Shown here: positions 1 through 12,899 of the stretch, piece after piece
How the letters are laid out: each line of letters starts with the position of its first letter
Position numbering within the stretch: position 1 is the stretch's first letter
Assembly: GCF_030463565.1 (NCBI RefSeq)
Contig: NC_134653.1
Location: 30,255,150-30,319,149 of the forward strand
DNA length: 64,000 bases
Direction: 5' to 3'
Origin: Pelecanus crispus
Lineage: Eukaryota > Chordata > Aves > Pelecaniformes > Pelecanidae
Made by a program: the position numbers and the translations under genes
Notes under the pieces: model-generated
What the model saw: the letters and a program-made list of their open reading frames with translations, nothing else
Database searches by the model: none
What the model was told of the DNA's origin: nothing

Positions 1-867
1 ATTCTTGTCTGCTTTCTCCTCTCCCTTCTTGCTATCACTCCCTATTTCCCTTTTTCAAACCCTTCTCTCATCCTGTCTCACCTTGCTTTCCGCACCGTAT
101 TTATCACATCCCCTCATGCCATCCAGCTTCCATCTCCCCTTTCTTCTTTGCCTTCCCATTCTGCACAAACGCACCAGCCCGCAGACGCAGGGAAGCCTCG
201 CCAAGCCCACCAAGACCCGCGCTCGCGCCTGCAAGTCAGAAAATAACTAAGCCTGCTTAGACCCCATTTCAGATGGGAAGAAAATCTGAAAGTCTGAAGT
301 ATAATACTACCAATGCGTCATTAGTAATACGGTTTCTCCTTAAAGTATTTTTACCCAGCTTTTGCGGAGTAGGAAAGAAAACAAGTCGCATAACAGAAGA
401 CGACAGCGAGAAGGAAAGAAACATCTCAACATGAAGAGTAAATCTGTGTGACTGGTTACTAACGATGCTATTATTTTCTTGTAATACGTTCATCGCTGGC
501 ATGAAGTACCTCTCCAACTGAACAGAAAAATCCCCTTGAACGAGACTGTAAATTGCAGTGAGTCACTGGATCACAGCCCTCAGGTCACCTTAATGCTCCA
601 CTTTAGGGGTGAAGGCAAAGGGCAGACACTTGACGCAACCAGTAAAAAAGAATTAGCTCCCCTCCTACATAAGAAGTAAAAAATAGTGAACATACCACAA
701 ACCATTCAATCCATTTAACTTTGCTTCCTCTCAGACTCGCACCCAGTTCAAAGTTCAGCAGAAGTTAATACTTCTCCAAATGATTTTGTTCTCAGATGCT
801 ATAAAAGGGTCTTTCACTCATTGCAACTTCTGTTTGAGCAATTAATGGGACAAAGTAACTTCCCAGC

Positions 868-980
868 ACAGAAAGCCAGAAAGGACCATTAGGCCATCTA
901 ATCTGATATATTTATCTATTACTTGTAAGATTCCATATTTGAAGAGGAAACAAATCATTAGAAGACTGTGAAAAAACATT
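868..980 (+). repeat. possible old CR1-like LINE remnant
   Basis: A short phrase around 880-912 (ggaccattaggccatctaat) resembles the conserved 3' part of old amniote CR1 LINEs, in which a 'GGACC...AT..ATCTAGTCTGA' string occurs. The copy would be very diverged and truncated at both ends. This is recognition from memory only; the boundaries are approximate. Confidence 0.3.
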
Positions 981-3900
981 TTTGGACAACAATGAAATAA
1001 CATGGAAAAACTATGTTCCTTTTATTCTTTTACTTTTGAGCATCCTCTAATATTACTAGAATACCCGTGACAGCAATGCAATATCCAACTGACTTCATTA
1101 TTTAATAGAGAAATAAAAGTGATCATTGGTGCCACATTAATTAGCGCACATGCTCATTCTACTCTTTGTCTCATCAGCTGACGAATAAAGTACCAATGAG
1201 TGAAACCAAACAGTTTCATTTCTCTCCATAAACACAGCACATCCACATGCGTGCCCGCACAGCCCCAGCTGGGTGCGTACCTATACACGCAGCCACAAAT
1301 CCCAGTTATTCCTGCACTGGATGTCACACAGGACAAGAACAGGGCTCTGCCATTTTCTGTCTCAAGTTCACCCATTTCTGTCCCACCTCCTGCCTTTGCA
1401 CACCCTCTGAAGTTTATGCTAAGCCCGCTGCCAAGTCATTTCACCGCAGTGAACTAATGCTCTTATAATTGTCAAGGATGATTAATAGCATATTCCACCC
1501 AAGAACCCTGTTTGGGATGGAAGGGATTAAAGCTCAGCAACACTTTCCCACAACCCCCCTCTGGTGCGCGCATCTCATCCAGGAGACGAAGCAGCTTCAC
1601 TTATGCAAATTATATTAATAGAGCAAGTTTACAACAAGGGAGCCAAAAGCAATAACTATGTAGCCACCATTTCAAAATACGCACTGTCCTTATGTTCCTT
1701 GAGGATCATTTGCATTATCACTGCTGAAATCTGAAACTAATACAAAAGCTTGTGTCTAAGTACATGAATTTTTCAGGAATAATTACACTGAATTGTAATG
1801 TCAAGGACTTGCCCTTCCACCAAAATGCTGCTACTGAGAAATTACAAGAAAGAGAAATCGGAGCAAAATCTCATCTCCTTGCTCCTACTGCAATTAAGTA
1901 ATTCGTCAATCATAATTTTTTTTTTTAAACAAATACAAAATTACTGAAGTCGTGCCAGGTTTTTTTAATCTTTCCATAGCTATAAAATGTTTAGAACTTT
2001 CTTTAAAAGTCGCATGCAAGCATAAACATTAACTGAGCTACCAGGAACTACGGCCAACATTGACTGAAACACACTACATTCGCCTGTGATTTATTTATTA
2101 ATGTATAGTAGTCTCAGAATACAGTTTTACAGAGACTTAAATGGTTATTTGCCCTATCCAAATCCATCATAAAGTTGCTAAAATTGGACCAAAGATCCTG
2201 CCCCAAAGGCCTTTGAGCTGAAAGCATGACAGGGTCAACAAGTACAATTCAAACCAGCGGCAGAATGGCACACAGCCATTACCGCCAACACTTTTTTTTT
2301 TTTTCCTTTGTAAAAGTGCATTTAAAAGGTTTAGCAATGCAAGATTGATCAAAAGGGAAATCTGTTAAGAAATATTTGGCCTAAGAATCAGACCTTCTCA
2401 GAACTCTTTTAAAAAAGTTAAAACTACAGAAATGTTCCCGTAATTTTTTCTCCCCCAGAGGAAACGATCCCCTTTGAACAGGCAAGCATCCCTCCCGTGC
2501 CTTGCATCCCAAACACCGCAGCAGCGATTCTCCTAAAGCAAAACAAAAAAAGAAGTTCAAAATTGTCTTCATTGATCTTTTGCTTCACGTTGCGCGTTTT
2601 AAGCCGGCAGTTATTTTAAGGTCCCAGAAGTAAGGGACATGTGAACAAAGTAATTGTAATAATTAGAACAATTTGGAAAGAACATTGGGAAAATCTGGGG
2701 TAAAAAAATTTTTTTTTAAATTTAAAAAATCAGAGGACTGATGCACAGAGGCACAGAACCGCTTAAATGTGGAAATGAACAGAACGTGATGGGGCAGACA
2801 CAGGGAAGCCAGGCTGCAGACTTAAAACCAGCAAATGATGAGAAGGCTCAGAAAGGAAAGTCACGTCAGAGGCACTACCTCGGCTATCCTTAATACCCAC
2901 CGAGGGCTGGGAAGCAAAGCCAGAAAAGCCAAAACGCTCAAGGGCAGCCGGTAAACCGCAGCCGCCCGAACCAAGGTCCTGACCAGGTCTGCTGGTGGTG
3001 CAGCCAGGCTTCTTTCAGCAGACGCTGGAAGCCTCAAGAGTAAAACCTCTACCCGCGTTTTGGCGTCTTCTCATTTAAAGTTCAGCTTAACAAATACTCG
3101 CGTTTCACAGAGCTTGTTTGCCCTTCTGAAATTAAGACAGAAATGCAGTAAACAGAATAGCAGCCAAGTAGCATCCAGAGAGCTGTCACGTGGAGGCTGC
3201 GTTCTGCGCTCAGCCCCTCGGGAGAGGGGTGTCTTCCTCTAAGGTTTGAAGCATTAAGTATTTTATTGGGTTCCCCGGCGCTTTTTAATTTTCTGGGAGG
3301 ATGCAGAAGCTAGTGGGAGCTGCCTTCTCATCTGCACCTTAAGCAGAGGTAGCAGCTCCCCCTGGGTGACGAGCACCCATCCGCTCCGGGCTCCGTACAG
3401 AGCTTCCGCGATGCGCGTCCCCGCGGAGCCCCCCAAGGCTGCAGCCAAGTGCGCAGCGGTCGCAGTGCAGCCGGTGCTTGTCTGGCGCGGCGGATCGCAA
3501 ACACGCTGCATCAGCTGGACTGAATTTCTGCCGGCGTTTAACGAAGGCTTTGATTTGCGCAGCTCTCCCAGATCCTGAGAAATCTGCCTTTTCCCCAGTT
3601 CCTTTCTCAATAGGACATGACACATGCTGACAGGACAAATTCCTGGCACGCTGGAAGGGGACTGGGGGGCTTCTATCTGGAAGCGGTTTCTCCTAACACC
3701 CTCAGAAACTTTTATTTATTTACGCAAGGCATATTTATATAGGTGTTTATTCAGTATTGGAATGATTTTCTTGGAGAAGCTAGTAAGCATGGGGTGAAGC
3801 TCTTTCTGTAGAACACAGCTGTATTTTCTAAAGCTAGAACTGCTGCTTTTACATCAATTTAGTTCAATTAAAGTATGTGATTCGGTTTATGCACCTGGAC

Positions 3901-6900
3901 CTGACAGCTCCTGATAGGCTTTTTTCTAATTTTATTAATTACCAAAAAAATGTTATTCTTGGTAAGAAGATTAAACCAGGCCATTCCACATGATTTCACC
4001 AGAACAGCAACCAAGAGCTGCATACATTCATTTCCTGATGTTACAGTTCCAGCGTTTTGCTGAAAACATTTCACATGGGAAGGTCCAGACGCCGAAAAGC
4101 CGTCATACCTATAAAAGGAGTAATAGCTGCAAGGTTTATTAATTTTACCGAAAAGACAAGTCTGCCTGTATGTATCTCCCACTAGAAACACCAAGCGTGC
4201 TCCGTGTGCCGCAGCTCGGCCGAACTCTCTGCGGTCGATGCGCCAAGCCCTGGCCGCAGCTCCAGGCAGGTGCCAGCAGCACCCACAGCCCACCCGCACC
4301 AGGCACCGGCTCCCCGGCGCCACACAGGATCACACAGATGCATAACACCCATCGTGCAACATCACGTTACGGAAGCTTTCCCCAAAAACGTCCCTAGAAA
4401 CATCCCTCTGTTTTTAGCACAGTAACAGAAATCTGCGCGCTGATCTCTCTGCAGATCACCCTCATTTACCTTTTTCCTTAATTAAGGTAATGACGCCCAA
4501 GGGAAGGTCTATGTTTCAAAACATAAGCCTCAGCCTTATAGCATCCCCACAGGAGAACTAATTGGAACGTCTCTCTTAAGGCTGGATCTCTCTTTCCCGT
4601 GCCCAGAGACGCCCCAAGCAATGCATGCTCAGGAGCTGGGACAGTCCAGGGCCTCCACTGCTTACCTGAAGCTCAGAAAATCTAACTTCAACCCCTGCAT
4701 CTGCCAAACGTCCTATGTGTGAGCAAAGGCACACCATTTATTTTCTAACTGGCTTAGCTTCTGATCTGTACAATACAGGTAACAACAGTGCCCTTCTTCC
4801 AGACTCTCATTTCTTGTCTATTAAAGCCGCAAGAGCTTTGCAACAGGACCTTCATCTTCCCATGCTCTTCTGTAAAGGCCTGTCTTTTATTGAGGTATCA
4901 GACACTGCAGTTACAACAAGTAATGACCTGAATTCCCAAGTGAGAGAACACCCAACTGGTGCAGAGAGCAGCACCCGCAGCAAGCAGGAGCTCTCTTATA
5001 CAAGCTCCTACGCTGACAGTCCATACCCATCCCTAAAGCATGCATTTTTTCTGCTAAGAAAATACTGTACTACAAAGCTAACTTGAGATAAAAAGCAAGT
5101 ACACTTTGTCGCCAGCCCTAGCTTTCCATATGTATGCTAAACTATTTTGAGAAAGCCATCTTTTTACTACCTTCTCAACCACACGCTTCTACTGACAGCA
5201 AAGTTAGGAGGCTGAATTTCTATACAAAATTTAGCTACTCTGTCATCCATACTCACCCTGAGCAGGACTAAGCTATTCCACAACAAAAACACATATGTTC
5301 AGTCTTTCTTGTAATGCTAGTTCAGAAAAAAAACAAGGTTTTTTTCCCCCTCCTCAAACAGTTACCATATGAATAGTCAAGCATGCCTTTTCACCCAAGC
5401 AACGTAAGATAAGCTTCGGGCTACATACTTCATCATTCCTGAACATGTAAACTAGCCTTCGAAACACATACATTACTATGAATTGCACTAAATGAAATGA
5501 ACAATGCCTTTCTTGACCATAACCATCAATAATAATTTAATACTTTAAGTAAGGAAATAAAATAGAGGGATAGTCTAGGACGCGACACAAGCACGATGGG
5601 CAAGCGCAGTGTGCTCACGCTGCTCTCTGGATACCCCACCGAACAGCACTATCGCTTGAGGGGCAGGGGGACAAAAGGCATGCTCAAGTGTCTCAAAAGC
5701 ACTCTCACAGGTGTTTTAGCACTTGGAAAACAGGCAGATGCTCTGCTGTCTCACTGAAATGAGAAGACATTCACCATCTCAGAAATATTAGTTGCACCTA
5801 CTGGATGGCAACGCTTTCGGAAGCACGGTAACATGGTATGCATCCATTCAAGCAGTTTACTACCCGCTTCAAGAAAGTGCCCAGTGAACCATGAGGTGCC
5901 CCGTTTAACGGGGATGCTCTGACCTTGAAAAGTACAAATCCACGCTGCTTGCCTCCTATACACACCTACTTCAGGTTCACCTACAGCACTTACCCTAGTT
6001 CCCAGAATACTTGCCCGGTGTACACCACGTATTCAGCCATCTTCAGCTCTCACCAAGCTTTCCTTCCTTTACTCTTTGCTTAAATGTTCAACTCAAACAG
6101 TGCAATATAGTATAACTACAAAATAATAAATCAGCTTATAAAAACCTTTCATTTAGAATCCTTTTTCCTTCTCTAGTTTCACAAACTACATGTCGATGAA
6201 ACCATTTTGAACAGTTTGAGAGTCCTGCATGCTGGTTTTAATTTCTTACTGATTCAGATTTTTCAATTCAATTTTTAGTAAGTACTGGAAGTGGTATAAA
6301 AATACCAAGAAACAATCTTGCTTGACACTAAAAAAATTGTAAATGTCAAACAAAAACCTAAACTGTTTTGAAATTTTAGACAGTCAAGCTTAAGAAGTCC
6401 TACTAAAATAATTTACAGTCATTATTGCCTCAAGCAGATGGAACAAGCTTCAGTAAAGTACCACCACCTCACAGAGCTAAAGTTACCATGACACAGATTC
6501 ATCTGAATTAACCATTAGATCCTTAATCCTCCATATCATCTCCTATTTAACTTTGCATTCATTGGCACCATTTCTGTGCAAAGCCCAGTAAATGCATAAG
6601 CCTTTGAAAAATCCGGGCCTACTTTTTTTCTGGAAACAGTAATTTTCAAGGTTTCTACCATCTGCACTCAGACCGCGAGGAAGAAGCATAACATAGTACA
6701 AAGAGCCACTGGAGCCACTACATTCTCTCAACACGCCGCATATAGAGTAAGGGGGTTTGGTATCAACATCACTGATGAGACGCTGTTAGACCCCGCTGTG
6801 CTGTGCCAGGGATCAACACCACAAAAAGCCATTCCAGGTCCCGGGCTTGCCATCGGAGACAAGGGAATGCAAATGGATAGAGGCAGACAGACAGGAAACC

Positions 6901-9900
6901 CCAGCAGTAAACATGACAAACACTGCATCGACACAGCAAGCACTGGCAGATTAATCACGGTCAAACTTCCTAAGCTTCATAACAAAAGAGTGTTTTAATG
7001 AGGGATTCAGGGGAGGAGTTTTGTAGACGTGATGCCAATGAACAGCACGGACCAAAGCAGGCAGTGCCTCTCAACTTCCATAGGGGAACGACGGGAGCCG
7101 GCAGCACCAGCCAGCTGCAGTAGTTTTCAACACCGTGACATCAAGCAAGAGGTGTTCAGTGAGACGTGCTACCTGCAGAAGCCCAAAACTGAACAGTACG
7201 CCTGAAGCAACAAAGAAGCACCTAGAAAGGCGCAAAGGGATGACACGAGCGTAACAGCCGCAAATACGAAAACTACACAAACAATTGTCAAGAAAATTTT
7301 CTTAGAGGCAGCACTCTAAATGAATAAGCACAACAAGAAGGTGTTAAACAAAGCCGGAGAAAATACCGTCAGAGTAACCAAAACTGGCAGCAGAGAGACA
7401 GAGGAGTTTTAGCCTGTAACTCAGAGATACTACGGAAGTTTCAGGAGGTGCACAAACACGTTGAAGGACACATCAAAGAAACAACTGAAATTCAGAGAAA
7501 GAGTATAATAATGCCAAGAGAACAAAACTGAAAAAGCAGAAGCCATACAGGACAGAGTAGAGTAATGATGCTCAACGCCTAGTGGGAGATGTCGCTTGGG
7601 TTTCGCCAATATTCAGCACTGTAACAGGAAGAAAGCAAGATCACAAATAGCTCAGGATGGAATTGGAAAAGAAAAAGCAACCAATGAACCTCAATTAGGG
7701 TTTTAAACAGGTTAGTTTGAATACTAGATAAGAAAGCAAAGAGCACATCACAGACTAAACTGTCCTGGCAAGAAGGAGCTGGGGTACCGGTGCGTTAGTC
7801 TTCATCTCCAGAGACAGAGTGAAGATGGGATGGTAACTGAGGAAAAATGTCATGTTAAAAGTCTGATTTTTAAGAAATAAGTGACTGCAACGTGCCTTTT
7901 TTTTTCCCCCCAGAGGGGTAGGATTCAGAGGAAGGTAGGAGACCAAAGAAAAAGGTTGGGAGAAAACGAAGAATTAACTTGAGAGGGAGGTAATTACTGA
8001 AATAAGCAGGTTAGAAAAGGAAAGACGAGATGAGAAACATCTACAACTGCAGCAAGAGAAGCAGGAGAGAAGCCTGGACAGATGCATGCTATGTTTTGTT
8101 ACCATGCCCTTGGTATTTGTACACCAAAAGCACCCTAAGCTTACGTGATGTTTATAGTAGGGAAGCTTTAATGTTAACTTTCCTGGCGAGGACGGCCGCA
8201 GCCAGTGTGAGGACAGCAGTGCTGTATGCAAGCCCTCTGCAAGCCCTGCACCCTCTTTGGTCCCAATTACCTGATTTCCTGGACTATTTTTCTCAACTTC
8301 ACATTATGCAAATCCTTTACTCGAAACAGAAGAAGCTGCTGGCAAATAAAAAGAGCTGTTACATAGCGTTCCTCCACTCCCTTTGGCCAAAATAAGGGAA
8401 ATCTAAAATTTACATGGGAAAGGGAAAAACTTCCAAAGTCTGCTGAATAGCCTAAAAAATTAAGACTGCCATTAATTTACTCCTTTCCCCCTAGACTTAA
8501 AAATATTTGACCGTAATTCTGCAGAAAAAGACTAAGGTTTCATATTTGCTCATATTTTAATACGTATGTCTTCTTTTCCATTTTAGGTCCTACTTCTGCA
8601 GGTCATTCTGCCTTTGACAGCCCTTCTGTCCACCCATGCGAATCCACCCGCAAAACAGGCTTTTAAGAAACAGCGTAAAACTAAAAGATATCGCAGCTTT
8701 CCCAGTTCTTGGCAAGGCTCTTAGGAACGAGAGGAGGAAACGCAGAAGGGAAGGAAAAGCAGATGACAGAGGATGGAAAAAGGGTTGTTTTGTTTTGGTG
8801 TTTTTAAAAAAAAAACAACAAAAACACACTAAGCCTCTTCCTTAGGCACTCTTGTCTCATTAGTGTTTTCTGTCCTCTTTCTTCCCAAACTGTGATATTC
8901 AACAATTTCGGCACAAAAACAGTCTGGGGATGCTTCATGTAAACTCAGCAATAATCAGCCCCATGGCCAATAAACTCTTCACCCCTACAGTTTATTTGCT
9001 GCTAAGCCTTGGCCTGCAGCCTTGGAATTTATTCTGCCTGCACTACAGCTATTTCCTTGTAAACAGGAAGCCCCCTCAAATTTGCATTACAGTAAACTCA
9101 GTTACTTCATTTAGTGTCAGTCTTATCTCAGAAAGATAAAACGGTGCTGACAGGTGTACCAGGCTCCAGCAAAGAAACAAATTGTAATAGGGGGGTAAAA
9201 CCTCTGTAATATTTCTTGGGGGAGAGAACGTCAGCAGCACAGGACGCGGTCGCTGCGCAGTGGTTGCCCGCCGGAGATAAACTGACACCGAACGCATTCC
9301 TGCAAGAAGAGCCCTGCAATAAGGCAGAGACATTTATTTTCAAGTGTGGATGTGATATTCCAGTGACCTTCCTGGTATCCGTCCCGGTGACGGCCAGGAG
9401 CCAAACGCGACGATGGCTGCTCACAGCCCGGCATTACAAAGCTGTGCTCACGCTCCTCCAAGGAGCTGCTCTCACACATACACGCACAGAAATGAAAAAA
9501 AAAAAAAAAAAATTATTTGGAAAAATTGTTTGATTTCAAACTCCTAAGAAGGACTTTGTGTGTTGGTTTTTTTACTGTTACTATATCAACCTGCATTTAA
9601 CGAGACGATTTGTATAATTTTAAATGAATCACTTTGCCAGTGATACAGATATTTAAGTATACCCAACACACCATGTCTGTTTTAATGAGAGGGATCAAAC
9701 AAAAAAAACCCAACCAAAAACCAGCACGAAGACATCTGACACCAGAATAACGGTCACAATTTCCTACTGTATGAGGAAATCCCTGGTTTCAGTTAGAAGC
9801 TGAGAAGTTCAGTCATTTCAAGCAATCTAGAACCGTTTGTGGTCCCAGGCTTAGGTAAGTCTCTGTTCTTATTTATGGCCACGCTTCCTCTCATTCATCG

Positions 9901-11354
9901 CTGGGCCCCGTCCCATGGCACCCTGGCACCGCTCGCAGCCGCAAACCTCTCCCTCGCTTAAGGCCTCCCACCTTCTGCGGAGCACGGCAGCCCAGGGGGG
10001 CATGGCAAACAATCTTTTTTCCTTTAACGTTTCATGTAATCTGCAAACAGGTTCTTCCACATGCAGCTCTAGGAGCGAGGCGTTTCAGCCACCTAACCCT
10101 TCACCTGTCCTCCTACTCTGCGAAACTTGCTCCCACACCTGGCTGCCACTTCCCGCCCTGCAGAGCCGAAGGTGGGGGAACCGTCTCTCCGAGCTCAGGG
10201 GGGCTACCAAACACCGCAAAACGCCAGTCCTGGAGAAGGAGAGCGGTACGCCGCAGGTTCTCCAGGCCTCGCGCCACGTGAGAAGGCTTGACACCGCGCT
10301 TTGCACGAGGGGATGTCGTTCCAGGCAGCAGCTTTCGAGCCTCCCCGCAAGCGGCAACGCCGCTGTTATTTCTCACCGCGTCGGAAGGACTCCTCCCCTG
10401 CACGCTCTCCACATCCCCACCTTTCACCTCCCCAGAGGGGCCGTGTCCCTGTTGCAAACAGGGAGCGCCACTGCACATCACTAGGGACAGCAACAGACAT
10501 AACCAAAGCGCTGATAAATGTAAAGCTACCAGCACTCCCAGTAAAGCACGCGGTACCTCAGGTTAAGAGAGCAGGCTAAATTTTATGGGTATTATTTTTG
10601 TATTTACACATACCAGGAAAAAAAAAAAAAAAAAACCAACCAGGCACCTTTATCTGTCCAGCAAGCCATCCTCAACTGGACCTTAAAAACAACTGCCAAA
10701 CTTCTTTATCCGAGGTTTCACTGCCTCTGCAAGGGGGATTAACACAGGCTGGGCACCCCCGTGCCCCTCACCTTCCCCTGTTCTGCAGCCTCACTGCGCT
10801 ACCCAGAATTCAGGCATAAAGGCGGAAAAACGAGCGAACAAGTGAGAAGACGGCTTCAGCGATCTCTCGTTCACGGCAGACAGCTAGGCTAGGCCACCAG
10901 TAGGCTTGCAAACTGCCTACACGTTTTGCAGTAAATTTGGGGTTAGATTTCTTTCTGCCGCAGCGCTTTGCTTGCCGGCTAAATCTTCGTTTTAAACATA
11001 TATACGCAAAGCCATGAAAGAGAGGGAAAGCTCGCTTTTAATTTCAGCAATAAATCAGTAAGCGATGCGCAGGCGATTTGATAACGCACGCATAACCAGG
11101 GGCTGCCGTTCAGAAGGAAAGCTGCTTTTACCACCAAAGCCCAAGAAAACGACCTCAGCTACGCCGAGGCATCCGTCGGCTCACCCGGCGAGACCTGTGG
11201 AAGCCCACTGCCGATGACCGAGACCCGCTCTAGTTCGTCGCCGTACACCACCTCCGCTCCGTGAGCCGCTTGCTAAGAGAAAAACCTCTCTCCCAAGTCT
11301 GTCCTCCCTCCCCGCATCTCCCTGCTCTGTTGTCAAACCTCATGAAGCATCACC

Positions 11355-11378
11355 AAAAAAAAAAAAAAAAAAAAAAAA
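11355..11378. repeat. poly(A) run of 24
   Basis: An uninterrupted A homopolymer of 24 bases inside GRK3 intron 1 (poly-T relative to the gene). No LINE or SINE body is recognisable upstream of it, so it may be a simple expansion rather than a retroposon tail. Similar shorter runs occur at about 9495-9512 and 10619-10635. Confidence 0.9.
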
Positions 11379-11790
11379 GAGCTCTGCAGAATAAAACAGC
11401 GAGAATGATTCAGTTTGGCTTTACCATTTTATTTAGCTCACCACTTCAAGAATTTCTCACCCACTGGCTGAAGCATCAAGTTTAGGATCAAATAAACACC
11501 CGGACCGTGGTTATTTTGTTGTTTTGGTATTTCGCTCCCCCCCCCCGGGAGAAGCGGGCTTCTCCACATCTTCACCTACCGAGAACCGCCTGCAGAAGTT
11601 GTTTCAAATAAACGCATCCAACCCGACCCCACTACTCGCTCCGGCCGCAGCCCCGGGCTCCGCGCCGCCCACCCGCCCGCAGCGCCGGAGGCCGCGGGGT
11701 GCCCGGGCACGGCGGAGGGGCCGCCGCCGCCGCCCCGCTACGTCCAGCAGCGCCGTGCCGGCGCGGGCGGGCGGGGAGCGGGGAGGCCGC

Positions 11791-11898
11791 CGGGCAGGGG
11801 CCGGAGCCGGGGCAGGGGCCGAAGCCGGGGCAGGGGCCGGAGCCGGGGCAGGGGCCGGAGCCGGGGCAGGGGCCGGAGCCGGGGCAGGGGCCGGGGCG
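11791..11898. repeat. 18-bp minisatellite, six copies, next to GRK3 exon 1 donor
   Basis: Six head-to-tail copies of an 18-bp unit, ggggcaggggccggagcc on the plus strand, are present. Copy 1 starts with c instead of g, copy 2 has ga for gg, and copy 6 diverges at its 3' end. The array lies inside GRK3 intron 1 and ends 8 nt from the exon 1 donor. The plus strand carries regularly spaced GGGG runs, so G-quadruplex formation is possible. Because 18 is divisible by three, the GRK3 frame stays open through the array if the intron is retained, giving a repeating Pro/Leu/Arg hexapeptide. Such GC-rich arrays often vary in length between individuals. Confidence 0.95.
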
Positions 11899-11906
11899 GG
11901 CGGTAC

Positions 11907-12019
11907 CTGGGCTCGGGCAGGGTGATCTTCTTGCTGGCCCTGGCCGCCGGGGTGCTCTTGCTCTTCTCCATCGCCATCAGGTAGCTGACATCGGCCAGCA
12001 CCGCCTCCAGGTCCGCCAT
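11907..12019 (-). CDS. GRK3: GRK3 coding exon 1 (partial gene; G-protein-coupled receptor kinase 3)
   Basis: GRK3 (beta-adrenergic receptor kinase 2) phosphorylates agonist-occupied G-protein-coupled receptors at the plasma membrane, leading to arrestin binding and desensitisation. Only the first coding exon is here: 37 codons plus two bases. It begins [20 protein letters not shown] and reaches the conserved LPEP, then breaks inside the next serine codon (AG at a CCCAG|GTACCG donor). This is the alpha-N-helix that contacts the active receptor in the GRK2/GRK3 subfamily. GRK2 and GRK3 are nearly identical here, so the choice of GRK3 rests on synteny with CRYBB2, CRYBB3 and KIAA1671. The start codon is the only in-frame ATG before the conserved sequence and lies in a CpG island. 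The remaining exons must lie beyond the left edge of the window. Confidence 0.92.
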
Positions 12020-12174
12020 GTTCCCGCTCCCGCCGCCGGGCTGCAGATGGAGGCTCCGCCGGGGGCAGCCGCCCCCGAGGCGGGGGGTTGGCGGCGGGCG
12101 GGCGGGCGGGCGGGCGGCGGCGGCTCCCCCTCCGCCGGTGCCGCCGAGCGCCTCCCGGGTGCGCCTGTGCGCCT

Positions 12175-12209
12175 CTGTGTGTGTGCGTGCGTGTGTGTGT
12201 GTGTGTGTG
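12175..12209. repeat. GT/GC dinucleotide microsatellite upstream of GRK3 ATG
   Basis: An alternating purine-pyrimidine run (mostly GT with a few GC steps) lies about 155 bp upstream of the GRK3 start codon, in the 5' UTR or core promoter. Such runs can adopt Z-DNA and are often polymorphic in length. Confidence 0.9.
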
Positions 12210-12899
12210 CGAGCGATCGCGGGGGGGCAGCGGCCGCCTCCCCGCCCTCCGCGCCCGGGGCTCGCCGCCGGCCCTGCGCGCCCTCAGCCCGCGGCCGCCG
12301 CGGCGGGCGGGCGGGACCCCCCCCCGCGGCCCTGCGCCGCCCCCGCGGCCCTGCGCCGCCCCCGCCGCGCCGGGCCGGGCCGCAGCGCCCCCCGCCCGCG
12401 CCGCCCCTCAGCGCTCGCCCGCCCCCGCCGGGCCCATGGCGGCGGCCGGGCCGCCCGGCGCGGCCCCCCGCGCCTCGCAGCCTACGCGGCCCCCGCGGCG
12501 CCGGGCGGGCAGGTCCGGCTGCGCCCGCGGGGCTCGGCGGCCATGGGCGGGCGGCGCGGCCGCAGGGGCTGCCCGGCCGGCGCTCGGCGGGCGGCGCGGC
12601 GGCGGCGGCGGCGCCTGCAAAAATCCGGACCTGGATTCCGCGGCGGCCGCCGGCGCGGCGGGGCCGGGGGGTGGCGGGGGGAGGCCGCCGGGGACGCCCG
12701 CGGGGATCCCGGCGAGGGGGCGGCCGCCGGCGGGGGCCGCCCGGCCCCGAGGGGCTTCCGCGGCCGCCGCATCGCCCCCCGCCGCAGGTGAGGGCGGCGG
12801 CCCGCTGACCCCGCGGCGGCGGGGAGGCCGGGGCCGGCTCCCGGTGCTGCTGCCGGCGGCGGGGGAGGCGGAGAGCAAAGCCCCCGGCGCTGCGGGCTG

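Larger units (their letters stand above)
1..11906 (-). other. GRK3: GRK3 intron 1, 5' part
   Basis: This AT-rich stretch lies directly 3' of the GRK3 exon 1 splice donor on the minus strand, so it should be the beginning of intron 1, which is also very long in other vertebrates. I looked on the minus strand for the expected second exon, which in this kinase family continues from the PEPS junction into the RGS-homology region, and did not find it. All open frames here are short, unspliced and without recognisable motifs. The stretch contains several homopolymer A or T runs, a possible old LINE remnant near 868-980, and the 18-bp minisatellite at its upstream edge. Nothing else is recognised. 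Confidence 0.8.

Noticed and set aside
1-11906. GRK3 exon 2
   Set aside because: No minus-strand frame with the expected continuation after PEPS and valid splice sites was found by eye; it probably lies outside the window.
11907-12019. GRK2 instead of GRK3
   Set aside because: The first exon cannot separate the two, but the neighbouring CRYBB2, CRYBB3 and KIAA1671 match the GRK3 locus.
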